From Streptosporangium saharense (GTDB lineage Bacteria > Actinomycetota > Actinomycetes > Streptosporangiales > Streptosporangiaceae), in contig NZ_JACHJP010000001.1 in NCBI RefSeq assembly GCF_014203715.1, positions 1,280,432-1,344,431 on the forward strand: a DNA stretch of 64,000 nucleotides. The letters run 5' to 3'. Under the pieces are notes generated by a model. That model made no database searches, had not been told where the DNA came from, and saw only the letters and a list, made by a program, of their open reading frames with translations. This document shows, one piece after another, positions 25,268-33,251 of this stretch. Each line of letters opens with the position of its first letter. Position 1 is the stretch's first letter. The position numbers and the translations under genes are program-made.

Positions 25268-26479
25268 ATGACGGTCGTCGAACGGCCCGTCGCGCTGTCC
25301 GGGTTCCGCAAGGTGCGGGTGCTGGCCACGCTCGGCGCCCTGTCGGCCTTCGGCCCGCTGTCGATGGACCTCTACCTGCCGGTTCTGCCCGAGCTGGGCA
25401 AGGCGCTGCGGACTACCGACGCCCTGGCCCAGATGACCATGTCGATGTGCATGGTCGGGCTGGCGCTCGGCCAGCTCCTGGCGGGCCCGATCAGCGACCG
25501 GATCGGCCGTCGCCGTCCGCTCCTGCTGGGCGTCGCGACGTACGCGGTGGCCTCGGTGCTGTGCGCGGTCGCCCCCGGCATCTGGTCGCTGATCGGCTTC
25601 CGTCTGATCCAGGGTCTTGCCGGGGCGGCCGGACTGGTCATCGCCAGGGCCATGGTCCGCGACCTGTTCGACGGCGACGAGGCGGCGAAGGTGTTCTCGC
25701 TGCTCATGCTGGTGGGTGGCCTGGCGCCGGTGGTCGCCCCGCTCGCCGGGGGCCAGCTTGCCCGCTTCACCGACTGGCGGGGCATGTTCGTCGCGCTCGC
25801 CGTCATCGGCGTGCTGCTGCTCCTGGTGGGCCTCACCCTGCCGGAGACGCTCGGCGAGCAGGCACGGCACACCGGCGGGCTGCGCGAGACGGGACGGCAG
25901 TTCACGGTGCTCGTGCGGGACCGGGTCTTCGCCGGGTACGCGCTGGTGTCGGCGCTGGCGGGCTGCTCGCTCTTCCTCTACATCACGCTCAGCCCGTTCG
26001 TGCTGCAGGAGAACTACGGGGTGAGCGCGCAGCTCTTCTCGGCGATCTTCGCGGCCAACTCCGTCGGGATCGTGATCGGCGGCAACGTCAACGGTCTCCT
26101 GGTCGGCCGGTACGGCGCACGCGGCATGCTGGGCGCGGGGCTCGTGGCCGGTCTGGTCGGATCGCTGGCGGCGCTCGCCGGGGTGCTCGCCGGTTGGGGT
26201 CTGTACGGCCTGCTGCCCGGCCTGTTCCTGGCGGTCTCAAGCATCGGCATGGTCATGCCGAACACCAACGCGCTGGCCATGACGCCGCACGGCGAGCGGG
26301 CCGGGACGGCCTCGGCGATGCTGGGGGTGCTGCAGTTCCTCCTCGGCGCCGCGGTGCCGCCGCTGGTCTCCCTGGCGGGCGCGAGCGCGCTGTCCATGAC
26401 GCTGGCGATCTGCGTCACCTCGGTCGCGACGCTGGCCGTGCTGGTCGCGACGCTGCGGGTACGGCCCCGCGCCGTTTGA
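25268..26479 (+). CDS. Bcr/CflA-type MFS drug exporter
   Basis: A 403-residue transporter with twelve helices. Bcr/CflA marks are FGPLSMDLYLPVLPEL in helix one, GQLLAGPISDRIGRRRPLL in loop 2-3, and the QGLAGAAGLVIARAMVRDLF motif. The start at 25268 is preferred because AAGGAGG precedes it and the family begins there; in-frame upstream codons are not family-like. It probably exports drugs or a metabolite by proton antiport. Its last 65 bases overlap the convergent phosphodiesterase gene. Confidence 0.92.
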   Translation: MTVVERPVALSGFRKVRVLATLGALSAFGPLSMDLYLPVLPELGKALRTTDALAQMTMSMCMVGLALGQLLAGPISDRIGRRRPLLLGVATYAVASVLCAVAPGIWSLIGFRLIQGLAGAAGLVIARAMVRDLFDGDEAAKVFSLLMLVGGLAPVVAPLAGGQLARFTDWRGMFVALAVIGVLLLLVGLTLPETLGEQARHTGGLRETGRQFTVLVRDRVFAGYALVSALAGCSLFLYITLSPFVLQENYGVSAQLFSAIFAANSVGIVIGGNVNGLLVGRYGARGMLGAGLVAGLVGSLAALAGVLAGWGLYGLLPGLFLAVSSIGMVMPNTNALAMTPHGERAGTASAMLGVLQFLLGAAVPPLVSLAGASALSMTLAICVTSVATLAVLVATLRVRPRAV

Positions 26480-27353
26480 GTGAGGACGTGGCCCGGCGCT
26501 GTTTGGAGGAGGTCGTGGCCCGGCGTTGGGGGAGGGAGACCACCTCGCGCAGCACGTCGGGCCGGTTGGTGATGACGCCGTCGACCCCCTGGGAGATCAC
26601 GCGGCGCATCGCCTCCTGGCTGTCGACGGTCCAGGTGAACACCTCCATGCGGTGCTCGTGGACACTCCTGACATAGCCGGGGGTGAGGTCACCGTACGGC
26701 GGATTGATCTGACGGGCGAAGCCCGACAGCTCGGCGAGGCGGGAGACGGGCGGCGTGCCGAGCAGGCCGACCGGGACCTGGGGCATGACACGGTGGAACG
26801 TCCGCATCGAGTCCCAGTCGAACGACTGCACGACGAGCCGTCCCGGGGTCAGCCAGGCGGGGTTGCGCCGCAGTTCGTCGGCGACGCGCTCCTCGATGCC
26901 CGGATACAGCTCCGGCGCCTTGACTTCGAGCAGCAGGCCGAGGCCGCCGCCGTCCATCGCGCGCAGCGCCTCGGCGAGGGTGGGCACGCGCTCGTCCCGG
27001 TACTTCGCGGCGAACCACGAGCCCGCGTCCAGCCTGCGGATCTCGGCGAGGGTGAGGTCCCTGACCCGCCACGGCGACCGGCCGGGGAAGACCCGCTCGG
27101 CGTCGGTGGTGCGGGTCAGGGTGGTGTCGTGCACCACGACCAGCTCGTGGTCCTTGCTCTCCTGGACGTCGAGCTCGAACAGGTCGGCGCGCTGGTCGCG
27201 GGCCAGTTCGAAGGCCGCGAGGGTGTTCTCCGGCGCGTACGCCGACGCCCCCCGGTGGGCGACGACGCTCACGGGCTGTACGGCGGAGGCCGGGACGGGC
27301 ACCGTCACCAGGGCGACCACGGTGGCGGTGAAGAGGCCGAGTCGTCGGAACAT
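26415..27353 (-). CDS. Secreted glycerophosphodiester phosphodiesterase
   Basis: A 312-residue enzyme with a signal peptide (LFTATVVALVTVPVPASA). The GDPD domain (about 30-270) carries AHRGASAYAPENT, the metal pair in ELDVQ, the HDTTL histidine, and LLLEVK. It hydrolyses glycerophosphodiesters to sn-glycerol-3-phosphate and an alcohol outside the membrane, useful for phosphate or glycerol recovery. The last ~40 residues are a basic, Ser/Arg-rich tail (RRATTSSKQRRATSSLKRRG) that overlaps the end of the MFS gene on the other strand and looks like a frame extended into formerly non-coding sequence. Confidence 0.92.
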   Translation of the reverse strand: MFRRLGLFTATVVALVTVPVPASAVQPVSVVAHRGASAYAPENTLAAFELARDQRADLFELDVQESKDHELVVVHDTTLTRTTDAERVFPGRSPWRVRDLTLAEIRRLDAGSWFAAKYRDERVPTLAEALRAMDGGGLGLLLEVKAPELYPGIEERVADELRRNPAWLTPGRLVVQSFDWDSMRTFHRVMPQVPVGLLGTPPVSRLAELSGFARQINPPYGDLTPGYVRSVHEHRMEVFTWTVDSQEAMRRVISQGVDGVITNRPDVLREVVSLPQRRATTSSKQRRATSSLKRRGAVPAASRPARPASRPR

Positions 27354-27480
27354 GGGTCTCCTCGGTTCGGAGGGATGACCTACGATTCCAAGCTGACTGC
27401 GGCTTGTGACGCGGAGTTGATGAACAAGTGGACCGGCGATGCCGGGCAGGTGAGCAGACGCGGTGGCGGTTTACCCGAAG

Positions 27481-27527
27481 CCGGGTGGATCTTCCCCTTG
27501 GCGAGAGCGAGGGGAAGATCCACCCGG
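27481..27527 (-). terminator. Perfect 17-bp hairpin after secreted-protein gene
   Basis: The arms 27481-27497 and 27511-27527 are perfect reverse complements (CCGGGTGGATCTTCCCC and its complement) with a 13-base loop. It starts four bases after the stop of the leftward gene at 27532-28116. There is no T-run, common for hairpin terminators in high-GC actinobacteria. Confidence 0.75.
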
Positions 27528-27531
27528 GGGG

Positions 27532-28116
27532 TCAGCCCCGGCGCCCGGACAGGGTCGCGTTGTAGGTGGAGTAGCCGCAGGGGTAGCCCCCGAAGCCGCG
27601 GATCGAGATCCGTCCCGAGACGGTGCCGTCGTTGTGGAAGGTGTAGGAGGCGCCGCCCTCGGTGGGGAAGTAGATGCAGCTCGTGAGGCTGCCGGTCGCG
27701 GTGAAGTTGTTCGAGCCCGAGGCGCTGATCCGGCTGTCGGGGGAGACGGTCGCGGTGTTGCCGTTGGTCCTGACGTAGGTCATGTCGAGGGCGGCGGTGC
27801 TGCGGAAGCAGGCCGAGTTGCTGCCGTACCAGATGGCGCCGACCTGCGGGGCTCCGCCGGGGAAGCCCGACTTCAGACAGACGTCGACGGGGTTGACGCC
27901 GTTGGTGGTGACACGGGTGACGGTGCTGCGCAGGACGAGCGTGGCGGAACGCCGGAAGCTCCTGCCGCTGACGGTGCCCGCGATGACGACGTTGTAGCCG
28001 ACGGAGGCGCGAGCCGTACCCGACCTGTCGGCCGTGCTCGCGGTGGCGGGAGAGGGGAGTGCCGCGGCGATCAGTGCGGCACCGGCGAGGGTGGACGTGA
28101 TGACGCGTGTGCGCAT
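27532..28116 (-). CDS. Secreted beta-rich protein of unknown function
   Basis: A 194-residue protein with a signal peptide (VITSTLAGAALIAAALPSPATA). The mature part is rich in Ser, Thr, Gly and alternating hydrophobic residues and has four cysteines (VDVCLKSG, SACFRS, TSCIYF, YPCGYS) that could form two disulfides. This pattern suggests a small beta-sandwich exoprotein. I recognise no family. The ATG at 28116 is used because AGGAGC precedes it and the signal peptide begins there. Confidence 0.75.
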   Translation of the reverse strand: MRTRVITSTLAGAALIAAALPSPATASTADRSGTARASVGYNVVIAGTVSGRSFRRSATLVLRSTVTRVTTNGVNPVDVCLKSGFPGGAPQVGAIWYGSNSACFRSTAALDMTYVRTNGNTATVSPDSRISASGSNNFTATGSLTSCIYFPTEGGASYTFHNDGTVSGRISIRGFGGYPCGYSTYNATLSGRRG

Positions 28117-28231
28117 GTTGTGTGCTCCTGACGGAAAGGGCGGACCCCCAAGGGGGATTTTGGCGTGGCCACTCCACGGACGGCCATCCCCAAACATGGG
28201 GATGCCGCCGGGGTGAGGGAGGGCGGCAGGA

Positions 28232-29029
28232 TCAGCACAGGCGCAGCTCCATCGCCCAGCGCAGCGCCGCGGCGCGGGGAGAGAGGTCCCTCTCCCCGGG
28301 ATGGGAGGCCAGGTACTTCCGCTTGACCGCCTCAAGGTGGTCAGCGACGGTGCCCGGTCTGATCCCCAGCTCCCTGGCGGTCTCCTTCAGGCCGAGGCCC
28401 CGGCAGCCGACGACGGCGACCACGTCGAGCTCGCGGGGGGACAGGCGGTTGACCCTGCGGCGGCGGACGGTCAGGGCGAACGCCCCGGCGAGCGCGGCCT
28501 CAAGCGCGGCCTCGTCGGCCCCGGTCACGGCCAGGACCTCCTCGGGGCCGTCGCCCTCGGCCAGCGCGCGCAGCGCCGTACGTTGCAGGACCGACAGGTC
28601 GCCCGCGCCCAGCGGACGGGCCGTGGCGTCGTCGAGCAGGAGGGCGGCGAGCAGCGGGGAGACATGGTGACGGCCCGCGCCGACCAGGCCGACCGCGTGG
28701 ACGTACTCCGCGTGGGTGGTGAAGCGCTTCTCCACGTATCCCCAGGCCCCCGCGGCGATCACGTCGAGCACCTGGGTACGGCCGGCGACCCCGGAGGTGG
28801 CCACCACCCGCCAGCCCCTGGAGGCCAGGTAGGCGACGGCGTCGGCGCCGGAGCGGCCCTCGGGGAGCGAGCAGTCGCAGACGGCCACGCTCCCCGGACC
28901 GCCCTTCGGCAGGGACTCCACGGCGGTGACCGGTTCGAGCACCGTGTGCCCGGCACGGCGCAGGGCGTCGGCCAGGGGATAGGACACGATCGGGTGGTCG
29001 TCGACGATCCCGACCAGTCTTTCGCTCAC
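28232..29029 (-). CDS. NarL/FixJ-type response regulator
   Basis: A 265-residue regulator. The receiver has D10/D11, phospho-acceptor D52 (VAVCDCSLPEG) and K101, where the usual KP is KR. A middle segment (about 130-190) is longer than normal. The C-terminal LuxR helix-turn-helix reads LSPRELDVVAVVGCRGLGLK, then ETARELGIRPGTVADHLEAV. It overlaps the upstream histidine kinase gene by four bases. Confidence 0.87.
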   Translation of the reverse strand: MSERLVGIVDDHPIVSYPLADALRRAGHTVLEPVTAVESLPKGGPGSVAVCDCSLPEGRSGADAVAYLASRGWRVVATSGVAGRTQVLDVIAAGAWGYVEKRFTTHAEYVHAVGLVGAGRHHVSPLLAALLLDDATARPLGAGDLSVLQRTALRALAEGDGPEEVLAVTGADEAALEAALAGAFALTVRRRRVNRLSPRELDVVAVVGCRGLGLKETARELGIRPGTVADHLEAVKRKYLASHPGERDLSPRAAALRWAMELRLC

Positions 29030-30174
29030 TCCCGGCCCTCCGGCCAGCGCAGGACGACCTTGGTGCCGCCGCCGGGGGGACGTTCGATCGTCCAGCTCCC
29101 GCCGTGCCGTTCGACGGCGGCGAAACTGCGCGACATCCCGCCGCCCCGCCGTACCGGACCCTCGGGCAGGCCGCGGCCCCGGTCGCGCACGACGACCGTC
29201 ACGCCGTCGTCGGCCGCCGCCGCGTACAGGTGCACGCCCTTGGGCTCGCCCGCGTGCCTTGCCACGTTGTTCAGCGCCTCGCGGGCGGCGGAGGCGAGCA
29301 CCTCGCCGACCTCGGGGGGCGGATCGTGGTGGACGCGCAGCACGTGGGTGAGTTCGAGGCCCAGGTCGGCGGCGCTCTCGGCGACCTCGGCCATCAGGTC
29401 GGCGAACGCCGTCGCGTGCTCGTCGGTGATGAACCGCCTGGCCCGCTGGGCGGCCCTGCGGGCGGCGCGGGCGGTCGGCGGGTCGAGCGACGGGCTGCCC
29501 GCGACCCGTTCGACGATCGGCAGCAGGTCGTCGTGGATCGCCCGGTGGGCCGACTCGCGCTGGCGCATCGCTTCTTGACGTCGTTTGTACTCGGCGAGCA
29601 GCTCCTGGCGCTCCTCGGCGAGCCGCTGCGCCAGCACGGTCTGGCCCGCCAGGTCACGCAGCTCCCTGCCGATCAGCACCGCGATCAGGAACCACAGCGT
29701 GAAGCCCAGCAGGTCGGACACCAGCTTCTGGGTGAGGTTGGGGTAGATGGAGACCGTCCACGCCGCGGCCAGCACGGCCACCGAGGCCACGGCCCTGCGG
29801 CTCCAGCCGAAACCGAAGCCGAGCACCGCGGAGGTGGCGAGACAGAAGGGCAGCAGGGCCGTCAGGACGACGTTGCGCTCGTGGGGGAGGGCGGCCCGCG
29901 AGCCGACCGTCATCACGACCACGCTCACCAGGACGTCCGCCCAGACGAGCGCCGGGTCGTGCAGGGTGCCGCCGCGCCACGCCCTGACCGCGAACCACAC
30001 GGCCTCGACGGCCGCCAGGAGTGCCACGCAGACCGCCGCCCAGGGCAGGGCGAGCCGGTCCCAGGAGACCAGCGGGACCAGCAGGAACGCCGTCGTGCCC
30101 GCCCTGGAGTAGATGATCATCCTGGCCATGCGCCGTTCGGTGGCGGCCTGGACGTCGTGCCGGAGCAATTCCAC
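29026..30174 (-). CDS. Membrane histidine kinase (HisKA_3 type)
   Basis: A 382-residue kinase, partner of the NarL-type regulator. About five or six hydrophobic helices (30-175) form the sensor, with no large extracellular domain. A coiled-coil-like region (RQELLAEYKRRQEAMRQRES) leads to the phospho-acceptor in AHRAIHDDLLPIVERV, and the ATPase has an N box EALNNVARHAG and G1 RDRGRGLPEG. Such kinases often sense membrane state or small hydrophobic signals; the actual signal is unknown. Confidence 0.87.
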   Translation of the reverse strand: MELLRHDVQAATERRMARMIIYSRAGTTAFLLVPLVSWDRLALPWAAVCVALLAAVEAVWFAVRAWRGGTLHDPALVWADVLVSVVVMTVGSRAALPHERNVVLTALLPFCLATSAVLGFGFGWSRRAVASVAVLAAAWTVSIYPNLTQKLVSDLLGFTLWFLIAVLIGRELRDLAGQTVLAQRLAEERQELLAEYKRRQEAMRQRESAHRAIHDDLLPIVERVAGSPSLDPPTARAARRAAQRARRFITDEHATAFADLMAEVAESAADLGLELTHVLRVHHDPPPEVGEVLASAAREALNNVARHAGEPKGVHLYAAAADDGVTVVVRDRGRGLPEGPVRRGGGMSRSFAAVERHGGSWTIERPPGGGTKVVLRWPEGRE

Positions 30175-30242
30175 GACCAGGTGACGTGTCCGGCCCCTTA
30201 CCCGGGTTACCGCGTGCCCTGATCGTTATGCCCGGCAGGGGG

Positions 30243-30587
30243 TCAGGCGGCGGCCAGGGCCTCCCGCAGGCTGCCACGGGTCTCGAAGTACCGGTCGAGG
30301 TTGGTGATCGTCAGCAGGCGGGCGACCATGCCGGGCCGTACGACCAGGATGAGGCGGCCGTGGGCGTCCCTGACGCGGGTGAGCGCGCCGACCAGGACCC
30401 CGAGCCCGACCGAGTCGCAGAAGGGGACCTCGGTCAGGTCGAGCACCAGGCAGGGGCACTCGGCCAGGTCGAGAGCGAGGCCTATCTCCACGTCGAGACG
30501 CGGTGCCACCGCCATGTCCAGCTCTCCCGCCGCCCGGACCACGACGCACGGCCCCCTGCGCCAGCTACGAACCTCGAAAACCGTCAT
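30243..30587 (-). CDS. STAS-domain anti-sigma factor antagonist
   Basis: A 114-residue STAS protein (SpoIIAA/RsbV type) with strand LDLTEVPFCDS and the phosphorylatable Ser in DSVGLGVLVG. It should release a sigma factor by binding an RsbW-like kinase. The start at 30587 is chosen because GGAGGTGATG, an almost perfect anti-16S match, lies eight bases upstream; the ATG six bases earlier sits inside that site. No kinase or sigma gene is adjacent. The RsbW-like ATPase at 20105 is in the same window but far away. Confidence 0.88.
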   Translation of the reverse strand: MTVFEVRSWRRGPCVVVRAAGELDMAVAPRLDVEIGLALDLAECPCLVLDLTEVPFCDSVGLGVLVGALTRVRDAHGRLILVVRPGMVARLLTITNLDRYFETRGSLREALAAA

Positions 30588-30633
30588 GACCATCACCTCC
30601 GTACCGGGTTCCCTGCCCGGGGAGGCGCCGATC

Positions 30634-32157
30634 TCACTTCTTGCAGATGTTCTCCGTCGCGGTCCTGGCTTCGGGGAGGTCGCTCGCCGTGGGACTCGCG
30701 GACGGGGTCGCCGAGGGAGTCGTGACGGTGACCTTCTTGACCCCGGGGTAGCGCTGTCCGACGACCACCTCGATCCGGTCGCCGAGATCCTCGACCTCGC
30801 GGAGCTCCACCCCCGGCAGCGCGGCGGCCAGGGTGCGCGCGGAGTCCTCGCGGCCGGGGCCGTACCGGACGAGGGTCTTGTCGTGGTCGCGCTCGCGCGT
30901 GTCACCGGCGGGCTGGGGGACCAGGAAGCCCGCCCTGAGCAGGTCGTTCCTGGTGCGCGCGCCCAGGCCCCTGATGAGGGTGCCGTTGAGCACCCTGACG
31001 GCGATCCGCGACGGCGGCACGGTCAGCGGCGTCGCCGACGGCTTCGCGGACGGGGTGTTCGAGGGGCTCGCGGACGGCGTGGCGGACGGGCTGGCCGTCG
31101 GCTTGGCGGGCTTGGTGAGCGGGTCGTCGGCGGCGATCCTTCGGAACAGCTCGGCCGCCGCCTCCTTGTCCCACAGCACGGCGGACTCGCCGGTCGGCGT
31201 CTTGTAGTCGACGTTGGCGAGCGGGACCGTCGCGAAGGAGACGTCGTCGGTCGAGACGTTCTTGAGCTGGTCGGCCAGGCCGAGCAGGTCCTTGCGGAGC
31301 GCGTCGTCCACGCTGAGCGTGCCGAGGGTGCTGTTGACGAACGCGCTGAGCTTGACCGGGTTGGCCAGCGTGCCGCCGCTCAGCGCCCGCTGCAGCAGGG
31401 CCGAGATGACCTGCTGCTGACGGTCGATGCGGTCGAGGTCGGAGCGGGCGGTTGCCCGGGTGCGGGCGTAGGACAGCGCCTTGGTGCCGTCGAGGGAGTA
31501 GTTGCCCGCGTCGAGCTTGAGCCCGGTCTTCGGGTCGTCGATGGCGACGGGGGTGCAGACGTCAACGCCGCCCAGAGAGTCGACGACCTGGATGAAGCCC
31601 AGCACGTTGACCTCGACGTAGTGGTTGATGGTCAGTCCGGTGGCGTTCTGCACGGTCCGCACGGCCAGCTTCGGGCCGCCGAGCTGGTAGGCCGCGTTGA
31701 TCTTGTGCGGGCCCTGGCCGGGGATCGTCGTCCAGGTGTCGCGGGGAAGGCTGACCACGGTGACGCGGGTGTGGTCCTCCGACAGGTGCAGGACCATCAT
31801 CGTGTCGGTGCGCTGCCCGCTCTCCCGGCCCAGCTTGAGCTGGTTCTGCTGCTTGCGGCTGAGGTTGTCGCGCTTGTCCACGCCGACGACCAGGATGTTC
31901 ATCGCCCCGGTGGACTGCGAGCCCGGCACCCCCGCGTCGACCGACTTGATCTGGCTGCCCACGTAGTTGGTGAACGCCCAGGTCGTCCCCGAGGCGCCGA
32001 GCACCAGGAAGGAGAGCGCGCCCGCCAGGACCAGTCCGCGCCGCCGCGACCGGGCACCCCGGGCGGACCTGCGCTCACGCCGGGGGGCGACCCGGACCTT
32101 GCCGTAGGCGTCGCCGCCCACCCGCACCCCCGAGTCCTCTTCTCCCGACTCGCGCAT
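30634..32157 (-). CDS. LytR-CpsA-Psr (LCP) family glycopolymer transferase
   Basis: A 507-residue membrane-anchored enzyme. A basic cytoplasmic tail, one helix (GLVLAGALSFLVLGASGTTW), and the extracellular LCP domain follow, with MNILVVGVDKRDN, SLPRDTW, the INAAYQLGG segment, and the Arg-containing SYARTRATARSDLDRI. A Pro/Ser/Ala/Thr linker leads to a C-terminal LytR_C domain (VRVLNGTLIRGLG onward). LCP enzymes transfer lipid-linked glycopolymers to peptidoglycan or arabinogalactan. It lies head-to-head with a glycosyltransferase and beside the CDP-alcohol genes, so it may ligate their product. Confidence 0.92.
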   Translation of the reverse strand: MRESGEEDSGVRVGGDAYGKVRVAPRRERRSARGARSRRRGLVLAGALSFLVLGASGTTWAFTNYVGSQIKSVDAGVPGSQSTGAMNILVVGVDKRDNLSRKQQNQLKLGRESGQRTDTMMVLHLSEDHTRVTVVSLPRDTWTTIPGQGPHKINAAYQLGGPKLAVRTVQNATGLTINHYVEVNVLGFIQVVDSLGGVDVCTPVAIDDPKTGLKLDAGNYSLDGTKALSYARTRATARSDLDRIDRQQQVISALLQRALSGGTLANPVKLSAFVNSTLGTLSVDDALRKDLLGLADQLKNVSTDDVSFATVPLANVDYKTPTGESAVLWDKEAAAELFRRIAADDPLTKPAKPTASPSATPSASPSNTPSAKPSATPLTVPPSRIAVRVLNGTLIRGLGARTRNDLLRAGFLVPQPAGDTRERDHDKTLVRYGPGREDSARTLAAALPGVELREVEDLGDRIEVVVGQRYPGVKKVTVTTPSATPSASPTASDLPEARTATENICKK

Positions 32158-32209
32158 GCGTCGCCCCCTAGGCTTGCTGGGTCGATGAGGTACCCGTCCG
32201 TACAGTAGC

Positions 32210-33247
32210 GTGAGCGACGCCATGAAGCAGTTCCCCGACTCGCCCGCGCCGGCGTCGTCTCCCGAGACACGCGTCTGGCCCCCCATCTCCATCGTCATCC
32301 CGGTGCTGAACGAGGAGCGCCATCTGCGGGAGGCGGTGCGTCAGGTCCTGTCGCAGCGTTACGACGGCCCGATCGAGGTCGTGCTCGCGATCGGACCCTC
32401 CAAGGACCGCACCCAGGAGGTCGCGGACGCGATAGCCGCGGAGGACCCGCGGGTGGTCGTGGTCCCCAACCCGACGGGCCGCACCCCCAACGCCCTCAAC
32501 GCCGCCATCGCCGCCTCGCGCAACGGCATCGTCGCCCGGGTGGACGGCCACGCCATGCTGCCCGAGGACTACCTCAAGGTCGCGGTCGAGACCCTTGAGG
32601 AGACCGGGGCCGACAACGTCGGCGGTGTCATGGCGGCCGAGGGCGTCACGCCCTTCGAGCAGGCCGTCGCCCGCGCCATGACCTCCAAGATCGGCGTCGG
32701 CGGGGCGAGGTTCCACACCGGCGGAACCGCCGGGCCCGCGGACACGGTCTACCTCGGGGTCTTCCGCAGGGAGGCGCTCGAACGCGTCGGCGGCTACGAC
32801 GAGCACTTCCAGCGGGCGCAGGACTGGGAGATGAACCACCGCATCCGCGAGACGGGCGGCCTGGTGTGGTTCCAGCCCAGGATGCGCGTCTCCTACCGGC
32901 CGAGACCGTCCATCAAGGCGCTGGCCAAGCAGTACTTCCACTACGGCCGCTGGCGCAGGGTGGTCGCCCGCACCCACGAGGGCACCATCAACATGCGCTA
33001 TCTGGCGCCGCCCGCCGCGGTGCTGGCCATCGTCCTCGGCCTGGTCGTCTCGCCGTTCTTCTGGCCCGGCCTGCTGCTGCCCGGTGGCTATCTCGCGGCG
33101 ATCCTCGCCGGGTCCGCGCTCACCGGCAGCGGACTGCCGGCCTCCGTCCTGCTCAGGCTGCCGCTGGTCTACACGACCATGCACATGTCGTGGGGCTGGG
33201 GCTTCCTGACGAGCCCGCGCAGGCTGGCCAAGCCGCCCAAGGGCTGA
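32210..33247 (+). CDS. Family 2 glycosyltransferase (ExoA-like)
   Basis: A 345-residue membrane-associated glycosyltransferase. The GT-A domain starts SIVIPVLNEERHL; the metal motif is in ARVDGHAML; the ED/W acceptor region is RAQDWEMNHRIRE. C-terminal helices (about 262-325) anchor it. It resembles succinoglycan ExoA-type enzymes acting on polyprenyl-linked acceptors. The GTG start is 52 bp from the divergent LCP start, so the two share a regulatory region. Confidence 0.9.
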   Translation: MSDAMKQFPDSPAPASSPETRVWPPISIVIPVLNEERHLREAVRQVLSQRYDGPIEVVLAIGPSKDRTQEVADAIAAEDPRVVVVPNPTGRTPNALNAAIAASRNGIVARVDGHAMLPEDYLKVAVETLEETGADNVGGVMAAEGVTPFEQAVARAMTSKIGVGGARFHTGGTAGPADTVYLGVFRREALERVGGYDEHFQRAQDWEMNHRIRETGGLVWFQPRMRVSYRPRPSIKALAKQYFHYGRWRRVVARTHEGTINMRYLAPPAAVLAIVLGLVVSPFFWPGLLLPGGYLAAILAGSALTGSGLPASVLLRLPLVYTTMHMSWGWGFLTSPRRLAKPPKG

Positions 33248-33251
33248 GCCC

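Noticed and set aside
27481-27527. Transposon end or integration scar suggested by the long perfect inverted repeat
   Set aside because: There is one closely spaced hairpin directly after a gene stop, no transposase, and no target duplication; a terminator explains it.
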